A DNA stretch of 64,000 nucleotides from Ichthyophis bannanicus (GCA_033557465.1 CM066041.1:153611532-153675531), one strand, 5' to 3'; shown: positions 1 through 11,399, counted from the first letter of the stretch. Made by a program: numbers and translations. The notes: generated by a model from the sequence alone, not told the origin.

Positions 1-309
1 CTTACTTCTAAGCCAAGTGAGGTGGAGTATGATCGCAGTCTCTCAAATATGCTGCTAATGCTTGTTATAGCAGATACATCATGCTGAAGAGAGCCTCTTT
101 CAGGAGTTCATAAGATGTAGGCAATTTATCAAGGTGTGCTTGGAAATTCCCCTTAAGCCATGCATCCTTGGAACTGTTGGTGCCATTGTGCTGTTTTACT
201 CCTTTATCAGCGTTTGGTTTCCTTGCATTAAGCCTTTTATTGATCAGAATGGTCCAGGTGATCACAACCACTTCGTTCTCCATAATTCTCTTAGGGTTGT
301 GATCTCAGT
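1..309. other. No recognisable feature
   Basis: Short open frames occur on both strands here, but none resembles a known protein. The recognisable LINE sequence begins only near position 310. Confidence 0.4.
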
Positions 310-1135
310 GTGTTTCTGATACAGCAGTGTTTGTGTTTACAAAATTTCCAATAGATCACAATAGGACCTTGAGAAATTGGGAAACTGGGCATCCAAGTGG
401 CAGAAGAAATTTACTGTGGACAAATGTAAAATTATACACACTGTGGCATATTTACTAAACCATGCTGCCTGGTAGCACAGCATTTATTACACAGTTTGGA
501 CACCCTGCTAAAAGGTAGTGCGGGCCCTAGTACAAGAAATCCTATGCTAACCTGGTAGCACACACGGGGCAGATACTGGGCGGTATAGGGGTGAACTGTA
601 TGTCACAGCTGGCACAGGCATTAGTACCCTGTGCTAACTGTGCTTGATGTGCTTAGTGCATTGCACTTAATGCCACCGCAGTGGAGGGCATTAAGTGCAC
701 GTGTGGTGCTACGTCCTGGGCCCCTGGTAACTGAGGGGGGATGGAAGAATACACCCTGTGAGGTTACGGCTGGTCAGGGTTGCTAGTAACATAGCACACA
801 CACTTTACTGGCATGAGGCTTAATAAACATGCCCCTTAGGGAAGAACAACCCAATCTATACAATGCAAAGTTCCACATTAGGAGCCACTACCCAGAAAAA
901 GATTGAGGCATCATCATGAATACATTGAAATCATCTGCTCAGTGTGCAGTGGTAGCCAAAAAAGTTAATAGAATTCTAGGAATTATAAGGAAAGGAATAG
1001 AGAATAAACCAAAGGATATCATAATACCTCTGTATCACTCCCATGTGCGACCCCACCTTGAATATTGTTTGCAGTTCTGGTTGCCATATCTAAAAAAGGA
1101 TATAGCAGAATTAGAAAAGGTACAGAGAAGAGCGA
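310..1135 (+). pseudogene. CR1-type LINE fragment, split by a MITE
   Basis: The conceptual translation around 916-1135 carries the block that follows the catalytic core of CR1 reverse transcriptases (RPHLEYC, then VQRRAT). Sequence at about 310-440 matches the upstream part of the same region in degraded form, and the two halves are separated by a palindromic element at 444-835. Both ends are truncated and the DIRS element follows directly. The role would be the RT of a non-LTR retrotransposon; this copy is dead. CR1 assignment is supported by the better copies at 50335-52436 and 52437-55083. Confidence 0.75.
444..835. mobile_element. Palindromic MITE, PIF/Harbinger-like
   Basis: The ends are a degenerate inverted repeat of the type GGGGCATGTTTAYTAA (left copy decayed, right copy ending in CCCC followed by TTA). 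It interrupts a CR1 LINE whose sense sequence resumes on the far side. No coding capacity is seen. The same terminal motif bounds the larger element at 26769-30657 and a short one at 39231-39336. Confidence 0.5.
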
Positions 1136-1328
1136 CCAATTCCGTCTTTAAATTTCTTTTCTTGTGGTTACGTTTGCCTACCGCACGACGCCTACCAGTA
1201 CCGCCGGTTCTTTTCTTTTCTTTTCATACAAAAAAAAAAACCCTTAGGCTTTAGAATGTTTCTTTTCAGAAACTTTTCTCTTTGGTGCTAGGCACCATTT
1301 TGGGCACTAGGCCCCATATTCCTAAAAT

Positions 1329-3132
1329 ATGGAAAAGCCAACTAGTGGTTTTAAAAAATGTACTAAGTGTGGCGGTACCATTTCCGTCACTGACACCCAT
1401 GATTGGTGTCTGAAATGTTTAGGACCTGAACATTCTCCAACTGAATGTCTCTCCTGTATGGGGATGACTAAAAGAGGAAGACAGAACCGGGCTGCAAAGC
1501 TCGGTACCCTCTTTTCTTCAGATGCCAGATCCATTGCATCAACATCGTCAAGGGCCTCTTCTTCCTCCCATGGATCTCAGGTAACTAAACATAAAAGCCA
1601 GTCCTCAAAGGGTAGCTCTCCTGCTAAGCATTGAGAGGCCATTGGCATTGCTCTTGAGGGAATCACACCGGCAATACAGCCCCGGCGGGAGGCTTCGTCT
1701 TCCAAAGCATTGATGGGGCTTCAGGATGTTCTCGAGGCCTCAACCTCGCAAGAACTACCTGTGCCATGCTTAGGGGTTCCGGCCATCCTTACCGGTACCA
1801 ACACCCAGGCATCGGCAGCGTCGATAGACCAGAGGATCCTCGCTATCAAGCGCAGCATCGCAGCTCTTCTTTCAGCTGCGGTACCGGTGGTCCGACAGGC
1901 ACCGGTACTGACACCAACGATACCGGTACCAACAGTACCGGCCCCGGTGGGAACTCTTCCCATGCCATCTCTGGCTGGAATTCACAAAGCGGTACCGGGT
2001 CAGCTTGGTACCAACTTTGATCGGTACCGGGATCGTGCGTTCAAGAGCATCGGGGTCAGGAATACTTCGATTCCTCCGATTCCGAAGACTCTGACAATTC
2101 TGCTGGCACTAGAGGGTTTCTCCTAGAAGATCCCTCTTCTCCCCAACGCAGAATGTCACCTCCAGAGGACATGTCATTTCAGGATTTCATCCGTGATATG
2201 GCCAAAGGTCTTTCAATCACAGTAGCTCCTGAAGAGGAACCCAGAGCAAAGGAATTGGAAATTCTCCAATATCCTAAAGCTCCTAAGGAGGCAGCCACTC
2301 TGCCTATCCATGAAATTCTGCATAGCTTGATGGTCAGAATGTGGGAGACACCTCTGACTACTTCTCTTCACTCTAGGAGACTTGATACTATGTATTGAGT
2401 TCTGCCATGTCCTGGATTTCAGAAAACTCAGCTGCCACACCATTCAATGGTAGTGGAATCAGCCATGCGTAGGATGAAAAGTGCAAAGAGGCATGCATCC
2501 AATCCTCCAGGTCGTGAATGCAGGACTCTGGATGCTTTTGGGCACCGAACTTTTCAAGCTTCCATGCTTTCAGCTAGGATCAGTTCATATATCCTATATA
2601 TGGGAATGTTCCTCAAGGAAGTCACAGGAGACTTGGAACTTATGAGCCCATTTCTCCCAGATGACAAGAGACAAGATTTTCTTGCTCTAGTTAAGCATGC
2701 TCAAGATGTCTCCAAGTTTGTTAATCGTGCAGCCTTTGATTGCTTCGAATGCATCAGTAGAACCTCTGTTATTGCCATTGGCGCACGACGGATTGCCTGG
2801 CTACAGGCATCAGACTTGGAGACTTGGGTACAGGACAAGTTTGGCAACATTCCTTGCACAGGGGAGAATCTCTTCAGCAGGAAAAGGCTAATGAGTTAGA
2901 TGCTGACAATTCTACCTTAGATAGATTTTCAAAGTCTACAGCCACTCCAGCCAAAAGGAAGCCTTATAAAAAACCCTCTTTTAGCAAAAAGAGGAAGTTT
3001 TACCCTTCCTATACCCAGCAGAGTCAAACTCAAGGTCAGGTTGCCCAAAAGGGACAAACTAGACAGCAAAAGAAGCCAAAAGGCCCGAGAGCCCAACGAG
3101 CTCTCCAGGTTCAGCCCCCTCAAGGGCTTTGA
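1329..3132 (+). pseudogene. DIRS gag-like protein, frame-broken
   Basis: An N-terminal cysteine/histidine-rich segment (CTKCGG, CLKCLGPEH, CLSC, about residues 10-45 from the ATG at 1329) is typical of DIRS gag. It is followed by a serine-rich tract, an acidic stretch near 2153-2398 and a helical segment at 2447-2899 (containing FGHRTFQASMLSARISSY). The C-terminus around 2900-3132 is lysine/glutamine rich. At least four frame changes separate these parts. The presumed role is a structural nucleic-acid-binding protein of the element's particle. Confidence 0.65.
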
Positions 3133-3467
3133 CTCCTTCCTAGAGAGCTTTTCCTTCCTGCCTCTGAGGGGTCCCCAACCCCCAATATTCCGGGCAGGTT
3201 ACACCACTTTGCCAACAGATGGCATCAGGATTGGCTTTGCTCTCTAGACTTAAAGGATGCATACACTCACATTCTCATCCATCCAGAACACAGGAAATTC
3301 TTACGTTTCCTTTTCAGGGGAAACATTTCCAGTACAGGGTTCTTCCCTTTGGTCTGGCTTCAGCACCAAGGGTATTCGCGAAATGCATGGCAGTAGTAGC
3401 TGCATTTCTACGAACCCTGGGGATTTTCGTCTTCCCTTACTTAGACGACTGGCTCATTCGAGCCCCT

Positions 3468-3756
3468 TATTAAGCCTTTGACCGCCCGACACAGGCCTGC
3501 TGCAGGTCTACAGAGCATAGACGGCAGCTCTAAAAAGTGTAAATGCTTATCTAGACATTCTTATAACAGCATGACGTAAGACTTTTTTCACTTCCTTCAA
3601 CAGAGGTTTTGCCTGGCTAGCCCCTGACGAAGGGTGATGAAACACTGCCTGTGTCGGGCGGTCAAAGGCTTAATAAAGGACTCTGTCTTTCCATTTATCA
3701 TGCCTTGGACTGATTTTTCTCTGCTTTTCGTGATTTGTTGCTTCCCTAGTGTTGTA
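3468..3756 (+). mobile_element. Short Penelope-derived hammerhead element
   Basis: The insert is flanked by the direct 15-bp duplication CTCATTCGAGCCCCT (3453-3467 and 3757-3771). Its first 28 bases are repeated in inverted orientation at 3648-3675. It carries a hammerhead-like core and an AATAAAGGACT-type tail as seen in Penelope-like pseudo-LTRs. It encodes nothing. Movement is presumably by enzymes supplied in trans. Confidence 0.75.
3611..3671 (+). ncRNA. Hammerhead-like ribozyme, copy 1
   Basis: The core CTGACGA and GAAAC are present, stem III is ACAC paired with GTGT around a 5-base loop, and the predicted cleavage site is after GTC at 3653-3655. Stem I pairs GCCC with GGGC. Stem II (between CTGACGA and GAAAC) is poorly paired, so activity is doubtful. 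Confidence 0.55.
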
Positions 3757-4155
3757 CTCATTCGAGCCCCTACAGTTGCAGAGGCCAGCACTGCACTGTC
3801 CCATACAATGTGAATCCTCCAATACTTGGGATTGGTAATAAACTTCCCAAAATCTCAACTAGTTCCTTCCCAATGCCTAGAATTCAAAGGAGCCTGTCTA
3901 GATACCAGACAGGCAAGGGCTTTCCTTCCACAAGCCCGGTGTCTTTGCATAATGCAACTAGCTTCTCAAGCAGCAGGCAAATCCTCCCTCACTGCTCGAG
4001 AGCTACTGCAGTTACTGGGACATATGGCATCCACAGTTCATGTAGTCCCATATGCTCGCCTCCACATGCGAGCAGCTCAGTGGACCCTCTCCACACAGTG
4101 GACACAGGCCACAGGTCATTTGTCGGACAAAATAATAATCTCTCAATGACTAATT

Positions 4156-4602
4156 TTGTCCCTCCAATGGTGGCAATCCCTAGAAAATCTGACAGTGGGG
4201 TCTCCTTTCCATCAACCCCTCTTTCAGGCCACCCTAACAACAGATGCATTACAGATGGGTTGGGGAGCACACCTGAATCATCTCTCTACCCAGGGCACCT
4301 GGACTACACAGGAGGTTGGTTTACACATAAACCTCCTGGAATTAAGAGCAATCTATTTAGCTCTTCGAGTATTCCACGCCCAGCTCAGCTACAAGACAGT
4401 CCTAGTCCAGACGGACAATCAAGTAGCCATGTTCTATGTGAACAAGCAGGCAGGAACAGGCTCTCTGTCGTTATGCAACGAAGCTTTACGACTGTGGGCC
4501 CTCGCCAGAGAGCATCAAATTCACCTTCTAGTGGTATATCTTCCAGGCATTCAAAACCTTTGGGCAGACAAACTCAGTCGAGTACTGCTGCCTCACGAGT
4601 AG
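4156..4602 (+). pseudogene. DIRS RNase H domain
   Basis: An open stretch includes TTDALQMGWGAHL, then NLLELRAIYLAL, VQTDNQVAMFYVNKQAG and LPGIQNLWADKLSR. These give the acidic residues D, E, D and the terminal D of the RNase H fold. It lies directly after RT, as in all DIRS elements, and would remove the RNA template. The domain itself has no stop codon, although the element is broken elsewhere. Confidence 0.8.
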
Positions 4603-5019
4603 TCCCTCCACCTAGACCAGGTGGCAAAGATATTTCATCTCTGGGGCACTCCAGACATAGACCTCTTTGCAAGTCCACTGAATGCCAAACTTCCCCAGTT
4701 CTGTTCCAGGATTCCGGCTCACAAATGTCAGGCAAGGGATGCCTTCCTCCTTCACTGGGGTCAGGACTTCCTTTATGCCTTCCCACCCATTCCCCTCATC
4801 CCCAAAACACTCTTCAAGCTTCAGAGAGACAGGGGTCGCATGATTCTCATAGCACCACGATGGCCATGCCAAACGTGGTATTCCCTGCTTCTACATCTCT
4901 CTCAAACGGCACCTCTGGAGTTAGGGCATGCTACAGATCTCCTTTCCCAGGAGAACAGGATGCTATGGCACCCGAATCCCCAGTCCCTGCACCTCACGGC
5001 CTGGTTGCTGAAGGCTTAG
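4603..5019 (+). pseudogene. DIRS methyltransferase-like domain
   Basis: The translation contains TPDIDLFASPLNAKLPQFCS and later AFPPIPLIPKTLFKLQRD, followed by LIAPRWPCQTWY. This is the segment between RNase H and recombinase that DIRS elements carry and that is described as DAM-like methyltransferase-related. Its frame is that of RNase H. Its function in these elements is not established. Confidence 0.7.
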
Positions 5020-6051
5020 ACCTCCAAGATTTCAACCTGTCCCAACAGGTAAAAGATATCCTTCAGGCTTCTAGGAAACTTTCCACAAGAAGATCTTATG
5101 CCTTCAAGTGGAAACGTTTTACTATATGGTGCTCCAAGAAGGGATTAAACCCCCTGGTCATACCCTTAGAATCAATACTAGAGTATCTCCTTCACTTATC
5201 GAATTCTGGTCTAAAGACCAATTCGGTAAGAGTCCATCTTAGTGCAATTGCAGCTTCTTATAAGCCTCTGAATGGACAACCAATTTCCTCTCATCCACTC
5301 ATATCAAGATTTATGAGAGGCCTTTTATTAACTAAACCTCCCATCAAGCCACCACCGGTGGCATGGGATCTAAATCTAGTTCTCCGGCAGCTCATGAAGC
5401 CGCCTTTGAACCTTTGGCCACTACAGCCCTTATGTTTTTGACCTGGAAAGTCATCTTCCTAATTGCAATCAACTCTGCCCGTCGCATTAGTGAATTGCAA
5501 GCTTTAGTGGCTGATCCTCCTTATACTAGGTTTCATCATGAGAAGGTTGTTCTTCAAACTCACCCACACTTTATGCCAAAGATGGTTTTGCCTTTTCATT
5601 TAAATCAATCAATTTATCTTCCTGTATTTTTTCCGAGGCCTCACGCCTCTAATGCAGAAAGAAACCTTCATACTTTGGATTGTAAAAGGGCCTTAGCCTT
5701 TTACATACAAAGAACACAGCAATATAGAAAGTCCTCACAACATTTTATAGCTTTTGACCCTAGTCATTTGGGACTTCCAGTCTCCAAAATAACTTTAAAT
5801 GGATTGCCCAATGCATATCCCTTGCTTATGAGAGTAAGGGTCTTCCTCTTCAGGACCATGTCACAGCTCATAATGTGAGAGCCATGGCAGCTTCTATGGC
5901 TAATCTCCACTCTGTGTCTATCGATGACATTTGTCGAGCAGCCACCTGGGCTTCAGTACACACCTTCACAGCCCACTACTGCCTGGATAAAGCCTCCTGT
6001 CGGGATGCCTTCTTTGGCCAAGCTGTTCTTCAAAATCTCTTTCAGACCTAA
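5020..6051 (+). pseudogene. DIRS tyrosine recombinase
   Basis: The N-terminal core-binding part begins near 5026 (LSTRRSYAFKWKRFTIWC). The catalytic half contains SARRISELQAL (first arginine, about 5470-5505), HNVRAMAAS (HxxR, about 5870-5900) and TFTAHYCLD (tyrosine nucleophile, about 5965-5990). The frame changes near 5380-5440 and near 5830, so no single intact protein is made. This enzyme would integrate the circular DNA intermediate without a target duplication. All four expected catalytic positions are still readable. Confidence 0.82.
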
Positions 6052-6207
6052 ATCAACTCCTACCCACCAACCCTGGTGGAATGCCAGATCCATGGGAGGA
6101 AGGATTCCCACCTTCTAGGGTGGCACCTTCCTGGGGCTATCTCCCTGGCATCTTCAGCTAGGGAGTCCCCATATGTGAAGACTACATTCCTGCTTGTTCC
6201 TGGAGAT

Positions 6208-6541
6208 AGCGTAGTTACTCACCTGTAACAGGTGATCTCCGGGAACAGCAGGAATTTAGTCTTCACAACCCACCCACCTCCCCTAGGAGTTGTCTCTCTA
6301 TCTCTTTGTCTCTTTCCTCTCTCTCTCTATCCTTTCGCTCAGCTACAATCTTAACTGAAGAGGGACAGTTGGAAAGGCGGGAAGGCAGCGTGCATGTGCT
6401 GAGCGATGCTCCCAAAAGTGTTCCTATTGGACGCTGGGGAGCGTTCCCATGCAGGCTTCATCGGTACCGACGATACCCATATGTGAAGACTAAATTCCTG
6501 CTGTTCCCGGAGATCACCTGTTACAGGTGAGTAACTACGCT
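6208..6541. repeat. DIRS terminal inverted repeat region
   Basis: A 59-bp sequence at 6208-6266 reappears perfectly in inverted orientation at 6483-6541. A direct partial repeat of the same sequence starts near 6169. DIRS elements carry inverted termini plus internal complementary regions, which fits the position just after the recombinase. Confidence 0.75.
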
Positions 6542-6719
6542 TTATATAAACAACACAGATTGCTTATATCATTTTCCTTTCTGTGGAACATTTTCCTTTC
6601 CAGTAGCAACAGGAAATAAAATCCTTGGCAAAAAAGGACAAGGAAAAAGAATTATAGAACCTTTAATAATTGTGTTACCTAATTTTACAGAGTTTTAGAT
6701 CTAACACTTAAGAGAGTTT

Positions 6720-6955
6720 AGCGATGGTGATGATTTTCCTTCCTACTGTACTGTATGATGGCACCAGCTCTGCGGCTTGAGACTTTGAATGCTGGTTTTT
6801 ACACATCTCTTTATGAGTGTTTGTACCTTCAGTTTGAGAGTCTGACCGCTGATGAAGGCTTAACTGCCGAAACATGGCCAAGTCGGGATTCTCGAAATAA
6901 AGACTTCTGTTCCTAAGCTGTGGTCTGTTTTCCGCTTTTTCCGTGTGTCAACCTC
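6720..6955 (+). mobile_element. Penelope-like pseudo-LTR remnant
   Basis: A hammerhead core, an AATAAAGACTT-type tail and a TTTTCCG-rich end resemble the 289-bp insert in the DIRS element. No coding sequence remains. Borders are approximate. Confidence 0.5.
6836..6893 (+). ncRNA. Hammerhead-like ribozyme, copy 2
   Basis: CTGATGA at about 6849 is followed by stem II (GGC and GCC around a short loop), GAAAC, and the cleavage triplet GTC followed by GGG. Stem I can form 7 base pairs between GAGAGTC and GATTCTC plus CC with GG. Stem III is very short (AC with GT), as in minimal Penelope hammerheads, which usually act as dimers. Confidence 0.65.
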
Positions 6956-8605
6956 AGAAATGTCAAGACATTTGAAAATTCTGAACTACCTTGTCTAGTC
7001 CTTGAGCTGAAACCTTGGACAAATTAGAGCCTTGTGGTTTTTATATTCATTACCTAAATTGCCTCTGTGTAAGCAAAACAAGCCAGCAGAAAAAAAAAAA
7101 GTTTAACCTGGCTTCTTTGTGATTTGCTTTTTTTTACTCTGAACAGGCTCTTTCCACAACACAAGATGACTGGCTGACACACAAGGGCTGCCATTATCAT
7201 ACCAGCTGTGCCAACTTCTGGTTGAACTGCGTGGATCCTGAGCTACCAGCATCGTCTTTTACAAAGAACCAGGATCTCTGTACAAATCCGCCACAATCAA
7301 GATCATCCTGCTGACTGGCGTGCTTAAAATACCTCTGGTCCAAACAGTGGCATTAGTAGCGTTTTTACAACAGCTGTGTAATTCTGGCACACCTCTCATA
7401 TTCAGATGCCCACCTCTGGGTGCTGCTAATATCCGAATGGAATCAAAGGGGAAATCCAGTGACTTACTAACACTACCCTGACAAATATGTAAAACCATGC
7501 AAGGCATAAGTGCCGTTACGAGGAAGACTGATTAAAACTTTTATTAGAATCTTGGGCTAGGGGAAAGAGATTATGAGGCTTTGCCTTAGTTGGCATATGA
7601 TGTCCAATTCTGGCAGATGTAGACCAGGAGAAGTGAACTTCTAATCCTCCGCGTCTGCCAACAGGGTTTGCAGGCGATCCTTGATAAAGATGCACGAAAA
7701 AGATGTGCGCGTGCACTGCCTCAGCTGTCACCAAATCTCTCTCCTGCACAGTCATTAGGGCAGCTCTGAAACTCTGGCTTGTGAATCCTGATGGCCATTC
7801 AGTGGAGTCACAAGTGGGTCCTGGCGAATTTTTAAATCCAGCACACAGCCACTGCTGTAGGATTAGCTTTTGGTGTGTGCAATCTGGTGGGGGTAAGTAA
7901 TAAATCATACGGATCAGTGAGGCAACTGGGCCTGAGAATAGCAGAATAGCAGCCAATTAGCAGCTTTCCAGGGCTACCAAGCAGGAGATGGTATACATTT
8001 GAACTCTTTCTGGTAGGAAATAAGGGCTGTAAAGTGTGCTTGCCGGTACCTTGATTACAAGTGATTGAGGAGCTGTGGCACCATGTGCTTTGGGCCCCCA
8101 TTCTGTTTGGGAACTGCAGGGAGCCTGTGGGCTGGGACTCTTCCTTTACAGGAGTTGTGGGTTCATGCAGGTTTGGCCTGTTCCTGTGCAGGAGGTGAAA
8201 AGTTTAAAGCACTGATCCTCTTTTCACATTTGCCAGGAATCAAGGGCCCAAAGTAGTGGGTATATGTCAACAAAAGCAAAGATGGGCAAGATGGCGCATA
8301 GGCAGCGGAATGGGGTTGGCCTTTTGGGCCATTGCCATGGCCTGACTAGTATTTTGCCCAACACAGCCTCAGAAGCTAGAAAACCTGGAGGTGGGACCGG
8401 AAACTGTTTTGTTTGGCCCCTCCATACCCCAGTGGAACAGTAGCACAGAGAAGAGTTGGCAGAGAACTACTCCAGTGAGAAGCAGGGGCAAGCTGTGGGG
8501 GGTGTGGGGGGGGGCACCATTTGCATAGGTAGGGGGGCTTCATTTGTCATGTGCAGCAGATTAAGTTGATAGACTGTTAAGTGCTACCTCTCCTTCTGTC
8601 ATAGG
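6956..8605. other. No gene recognised
   Basis: This stretch holds no frame with recognisable homology and no clear repeat structure. A G-rich run occurs near 8495-8520. It may be unique sequence or old unrecognised repeats. Confidence 0.35.
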
Positions 8606-8613
8606 CCAGACAT
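8606..8613. repeat. Left 8-bp target duplication of the 5.6-kb hAT element
   Basis: CCAGACAT here is repeated at 14211-14218 directly outside the opposite terminus. Confidence 0.8.
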
Positions 8614-8830
8614 CAGGGGAGGCTCAAGGCAATCTGCTGCCTGAGGCGAAGAATGAGATGGCGCCCCCCCCCCCCCCCCACACACAGGGTGGGGCTTTTT
8701 CAGAACTCCAATCGGGGACTGAACCAAACCAAAAAGCCAATTAGATTATATGGAGGAAATGCAAGATTTTGCACACAGGGCCGTATCGAGCTGCAATCGC
8801 GCCCTGTGTGACTTGCAGCTTGGGTGCACA

Positions 8831-8970
8831 CCCCCTCCTCCCCCCATAACTCCGTCCAGCACTGTCTGCTCTTTCCCTGCTGCTGTTGCCCTCTGTTTTT
8901 TTCACGGCAGTGTGGGCAGCAGGGAAAGAGCAGGCAGCACTGGACGGAGGTATGGGGAGGAGGAGGGGGG
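8831..8970. repeat. Palindrome inside the hAT composite
   Basis: Arms of roughly 55 bp (for example CCGTCCAGCACTG against CAGCACTGGACGG) flank a short centre near 8895-8915. It could fold into a long hairpin. Confidence 0.75.
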
Positions 8971-9076
8971 CATATGCTCGATCTGAAAGTCGCCGGCAGT
9001 TTAAGCAGATCTGTCCCTCCCTGCTCTGACATTGTGTCGGAGGAGGGAGGGACCAGACTTGCTAAAAATGCTGTGA

Positions 9077-9170
9077 AAAGGCTTGGGGGGCACATTTCGG
9101 CTTCCTGCTATTGTCCTGCCAGCGGCAGCAGGGCAACAGCAGACAGCTGAAATGCGCCCCCCCAAGCCTT
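9077..9170. repeat. Second palindrome inside the hAT composite
   Basis: AAGGCTTGGGGGG at the left is inverted as CCCCCCAAGCCTT at the right, with further pairing towards a GCAGCAGG/CCTGCC centre. Confidence 0.65.
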
Positions 9171-10029
9171 TGCGCCCTGTGCAGCTGCACCGCTTGCAAA
9201 GGTCTAGGTACAGTCCTGTTTCCACACCAAGGAACTAAAAGAGAGCAAGAATCAACAGCATTGTTAAAAAAACTAAATTATAACTCATTTTTATTTTGTT
9301 ATGAACTGCATTATGGCTCTTGCTTTTTCTTTTTCAACATATATTTTACATCCACAGTGGGTACTGAGCAGAACTAGGACATTCACCCACAGAACTCAAT
9401 ATTTTAAAAAAAAATCTGATTCTGATCATCTCACTAACAACAACAACAACAACCACTATTCTCCAGTACCAGGCATATTGTGAACTAATACAAAACCCTA
9501 CAACAAAGAGCAAACCTACCATACCATACCATATCAGCACAAACTTCCAAAACTCACATAAGGAGCCCATCCAAAAAGGCGTCACTGTAAATACTACAGT
9601 GGGCCCTGGAACATCCATACACCTATTTGAAAAGCTGAAACAGTCAAATTACTACAGTGCAGTATAGATCTTTATGTACAAACTTAATGTTATCAGAACA
9701 CCTGGCCTCAGTCACACACTCACAACATCGGCCCTCACCAAGTACAGAATAAGTAACCATAATCTAAAGTAAAAATAAAAATATGCAGACAAAATTTAAA
9801 CTGAAACCCCAATAAGCCAGAGTCCACATGCAGTGAAACATCAGATAAATAGAAGATGCAGTTTCCCAGTACTGTATAAAATATAAAGATAGCAGAAAGT
9901 CCAATCACTAAAATGAAATAAAATTATTTTTTCTACCTTTGTTGTCTGACCATTTTATTCTCTGATCATGCTGGTCCCGATCTGAGGCTTCTGCTTTCCT
10001 GTCTTCTCTTAGCTCTCTTTCTGTGGTCT
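9171..10029. other. Internal AT-rich part of the hAT composite
   Basis: No gene is seen. Sequence between about 9450 and 9950 is recognisably similar to 17330-17810 in the second hAT composite, including the order of short motifs (CCAGTACCAGGCA versus CCGCCAGGCA; CCTCAGTCACACA versus CTCAGTTACACA). This supports common descent of the two elements. A short CAA run lies near 9440. Confidence 0.55.
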
Positions 10030-11110
10030 ATGGTCCATCTGCCATTTCTTATCTCTTCTTTTGTTTTCTTCACTTCTTTCCATCAGCCTATTTCCAGTCC
10101 CCGTAACCCTTCCCAGTATCAGCCCCTTTCCAGTCTTCCCTCCCGGTACCTTCCAATGTCAACTTGCATTCCCATGACTGCCACTGGTGTCCATTCCCTT
10201 CCAGTCCCTCTCGTTCCCCACTGTCAAGCTCCTTCTAGTCCAAATACCATGGCAGCCCCTCTCAGCATCCACTCCCTTCCAGTCCCATTCTCCCATCCCC
10301 TTGCATCAGCCCATTTGTAGCCCTAGTCCCAACCCCCAGTTTTCTTCCAAGGCCAGCAGCTATATCCTCCCCACCCCACCATCACCCCATTTCCAGTTGA
10401 AGCCCCCCCAAACAGCTCACTTCCAGTGTTAATCCCCCCTCCCCATTACTAGTGCTAGCCTCCCCTAATCAGCCCATTACCAGTCCCAACCTCCACTAAT
10501 TAGCCCACTTCCAGTCCTAGCCTCCCCGATCAGCTCATTTCCAATGCTAGTCCTCTCAGTCCATTACCAGTCCTAACCCCCCCATCAGCCCATTACCAGT
10601 CCTAGCCTCCCCTAATCAGCTCCTTTCCAGTGCTAGTCCCCCCTCAGCCCATTACCAGTGCTAGCCTCCCCTAATCAGCCCATTACTAGTCCTACACCCC
10701 ATCGGTCCATTACCAGTCCTAGCCTCCTCTAATCAGCCCATTTCCAGTCCTAACCTCCCTGATCAGCTCATTTCCAATGCTAGCCCCCCATCAGTCCATT
10801 ACCAGTCCTACCCCCCATCAGCCCATTACCAGTCCTAGCCTTCCCTAATCAGCTCATTTCCATAGCTAGTCCCCCCTCAGCCCATTACCAGTGCTACCCC
10901 CCCTAATCAGCCCATTACCAGTCCTCGCCCCCCCCCCCGATCTGCCCATTACAGTGCTAGCCACCCCATCAGCCCATTATAATCCTAACCCGCACTGTCT
11001 CTCCCCTTTGTCTAGTACTTGTCCCCTGTCTCCCCCTTTGTCCCCCATCTCTCACCTTTGTCTCTCCTTGTCCTCCTCCTGTCCCCCTCCCTCCACCTGT
11101 CCCCCCTCCC
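10030..11110. repeat. C-rich tandem repeat array
   Basis: Dozens of degenerate copies of a roughly 25-30-bp unit built around CAGCCCATTACCAGTCCTAG follow each other. Short apparent open frames in this stretch are a by-product of the repeat. A similar array lies at 18040-19200 in the other hAT composite. Confidence 0.8.
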
Positions 11111-11136
11111 TCCACCTGCACCTCTCATCCGGCTGT

Positions 11137-11307
11137 GGCAGGGGCACTATGGCTGTTTTAATTTTAGATTTTGCCGCTTCTGCCCTGTCTCTGCCTTCCC
11201 GCTGCGTTTTTTTCCTCAAGAATGCTTGCAGCAAAAAAAAAAAAAAAAGACGGCGGGAAGGCAGAGGCAGCAAAATCTAAAATTAAAACAACCAGAGTGC
11301 CGCTGCC
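11137..11307. repeat. Palindrome with A-rich centre
   Basis: Arms of about 75 bp (left GGCAGGGGCACTATGG, right CCAGAGTGCCGCTGCC) surround a centre containing a run of A near 11232-11247. The arms include matching AAATCTAAAATTAAAAC sequence. Confidence 0.75.
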
Positions 11308-11399
11308 GCACAAATTAGCCTGATCGTTTGCAGGGTCAGGCTGATTTATTCTATGCTGGTTGTTCCTGCTGGATGAGAGGGAACCCTTGTCAGTTCCCT

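Larger units (their letters stand above)
3200..4150 (+). pseudogene. DIRS reverse transcriptase, split by insertion
   Basis: Frames at 3219-3467 contain the conserved LPFGLASAPRVF block and the catalytic YLDDW. The remaining thumb-side sequence resumes at 3772 and runs to about 4150 (MGLVINFPKSQL near 3826). Between them lies a 289-bp insert flanked by a 15-bp duplication. An additional frameshift precedes the first block. The enzyme would copy the element's RNA; it cannot do so here. Confidence 0.8.
3810..5441 (+). pseudogene. Long frame overlapping RNase H and methyltransferase, joined to recombinase
   Basis: A 543-codon frame without stops runs in a different frame from RNase H and the methyltransferase-like domain, and its last ~135 codons are the recombinase N-terminus. 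Overlap of the recombinase frame with the RT/RNase H frame is known for DIRS elements. The upstream ~400 codons are serine/proline rich and have no recognised fold, so part may simply be stop-free by chance of base composition. Confidence 0.5.
1136..6541 (+). mobile_element. DIRS-like tyrosine-recombinase retrotransposon, degraded
   Basis: The order is gag with a cysteine-rich N-terminus, reverse transcriptase with YLDDW, RNase H, a methyltransferase-like domain, a tyrosine recombinase with R, HxxR and Y residues, then a terminal inverted-repeat region. This is the established order of vertebrate DIRS elements. Such elements integrate by a recombinase and lack an integrase and target duplication. 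The left terminal repeat is not clearly recognisable, so the left border is approximate. Several frameshifts and a 289-bp insertion inside RT show the copy is inactive. Confidence 0.85.

Noticed and set aside
8487..8560. CAGGGGCAAGCTG followed by G runs as another hAT terminus
   Set aside because: Similarity to the 17179 terminus is limited and no duplication or right end was found.
10030..10432. Overlapping proline/serine-rich frames in the C-rich array
   Set aside because: All frames are open because the repeat lacks stops; no homology.
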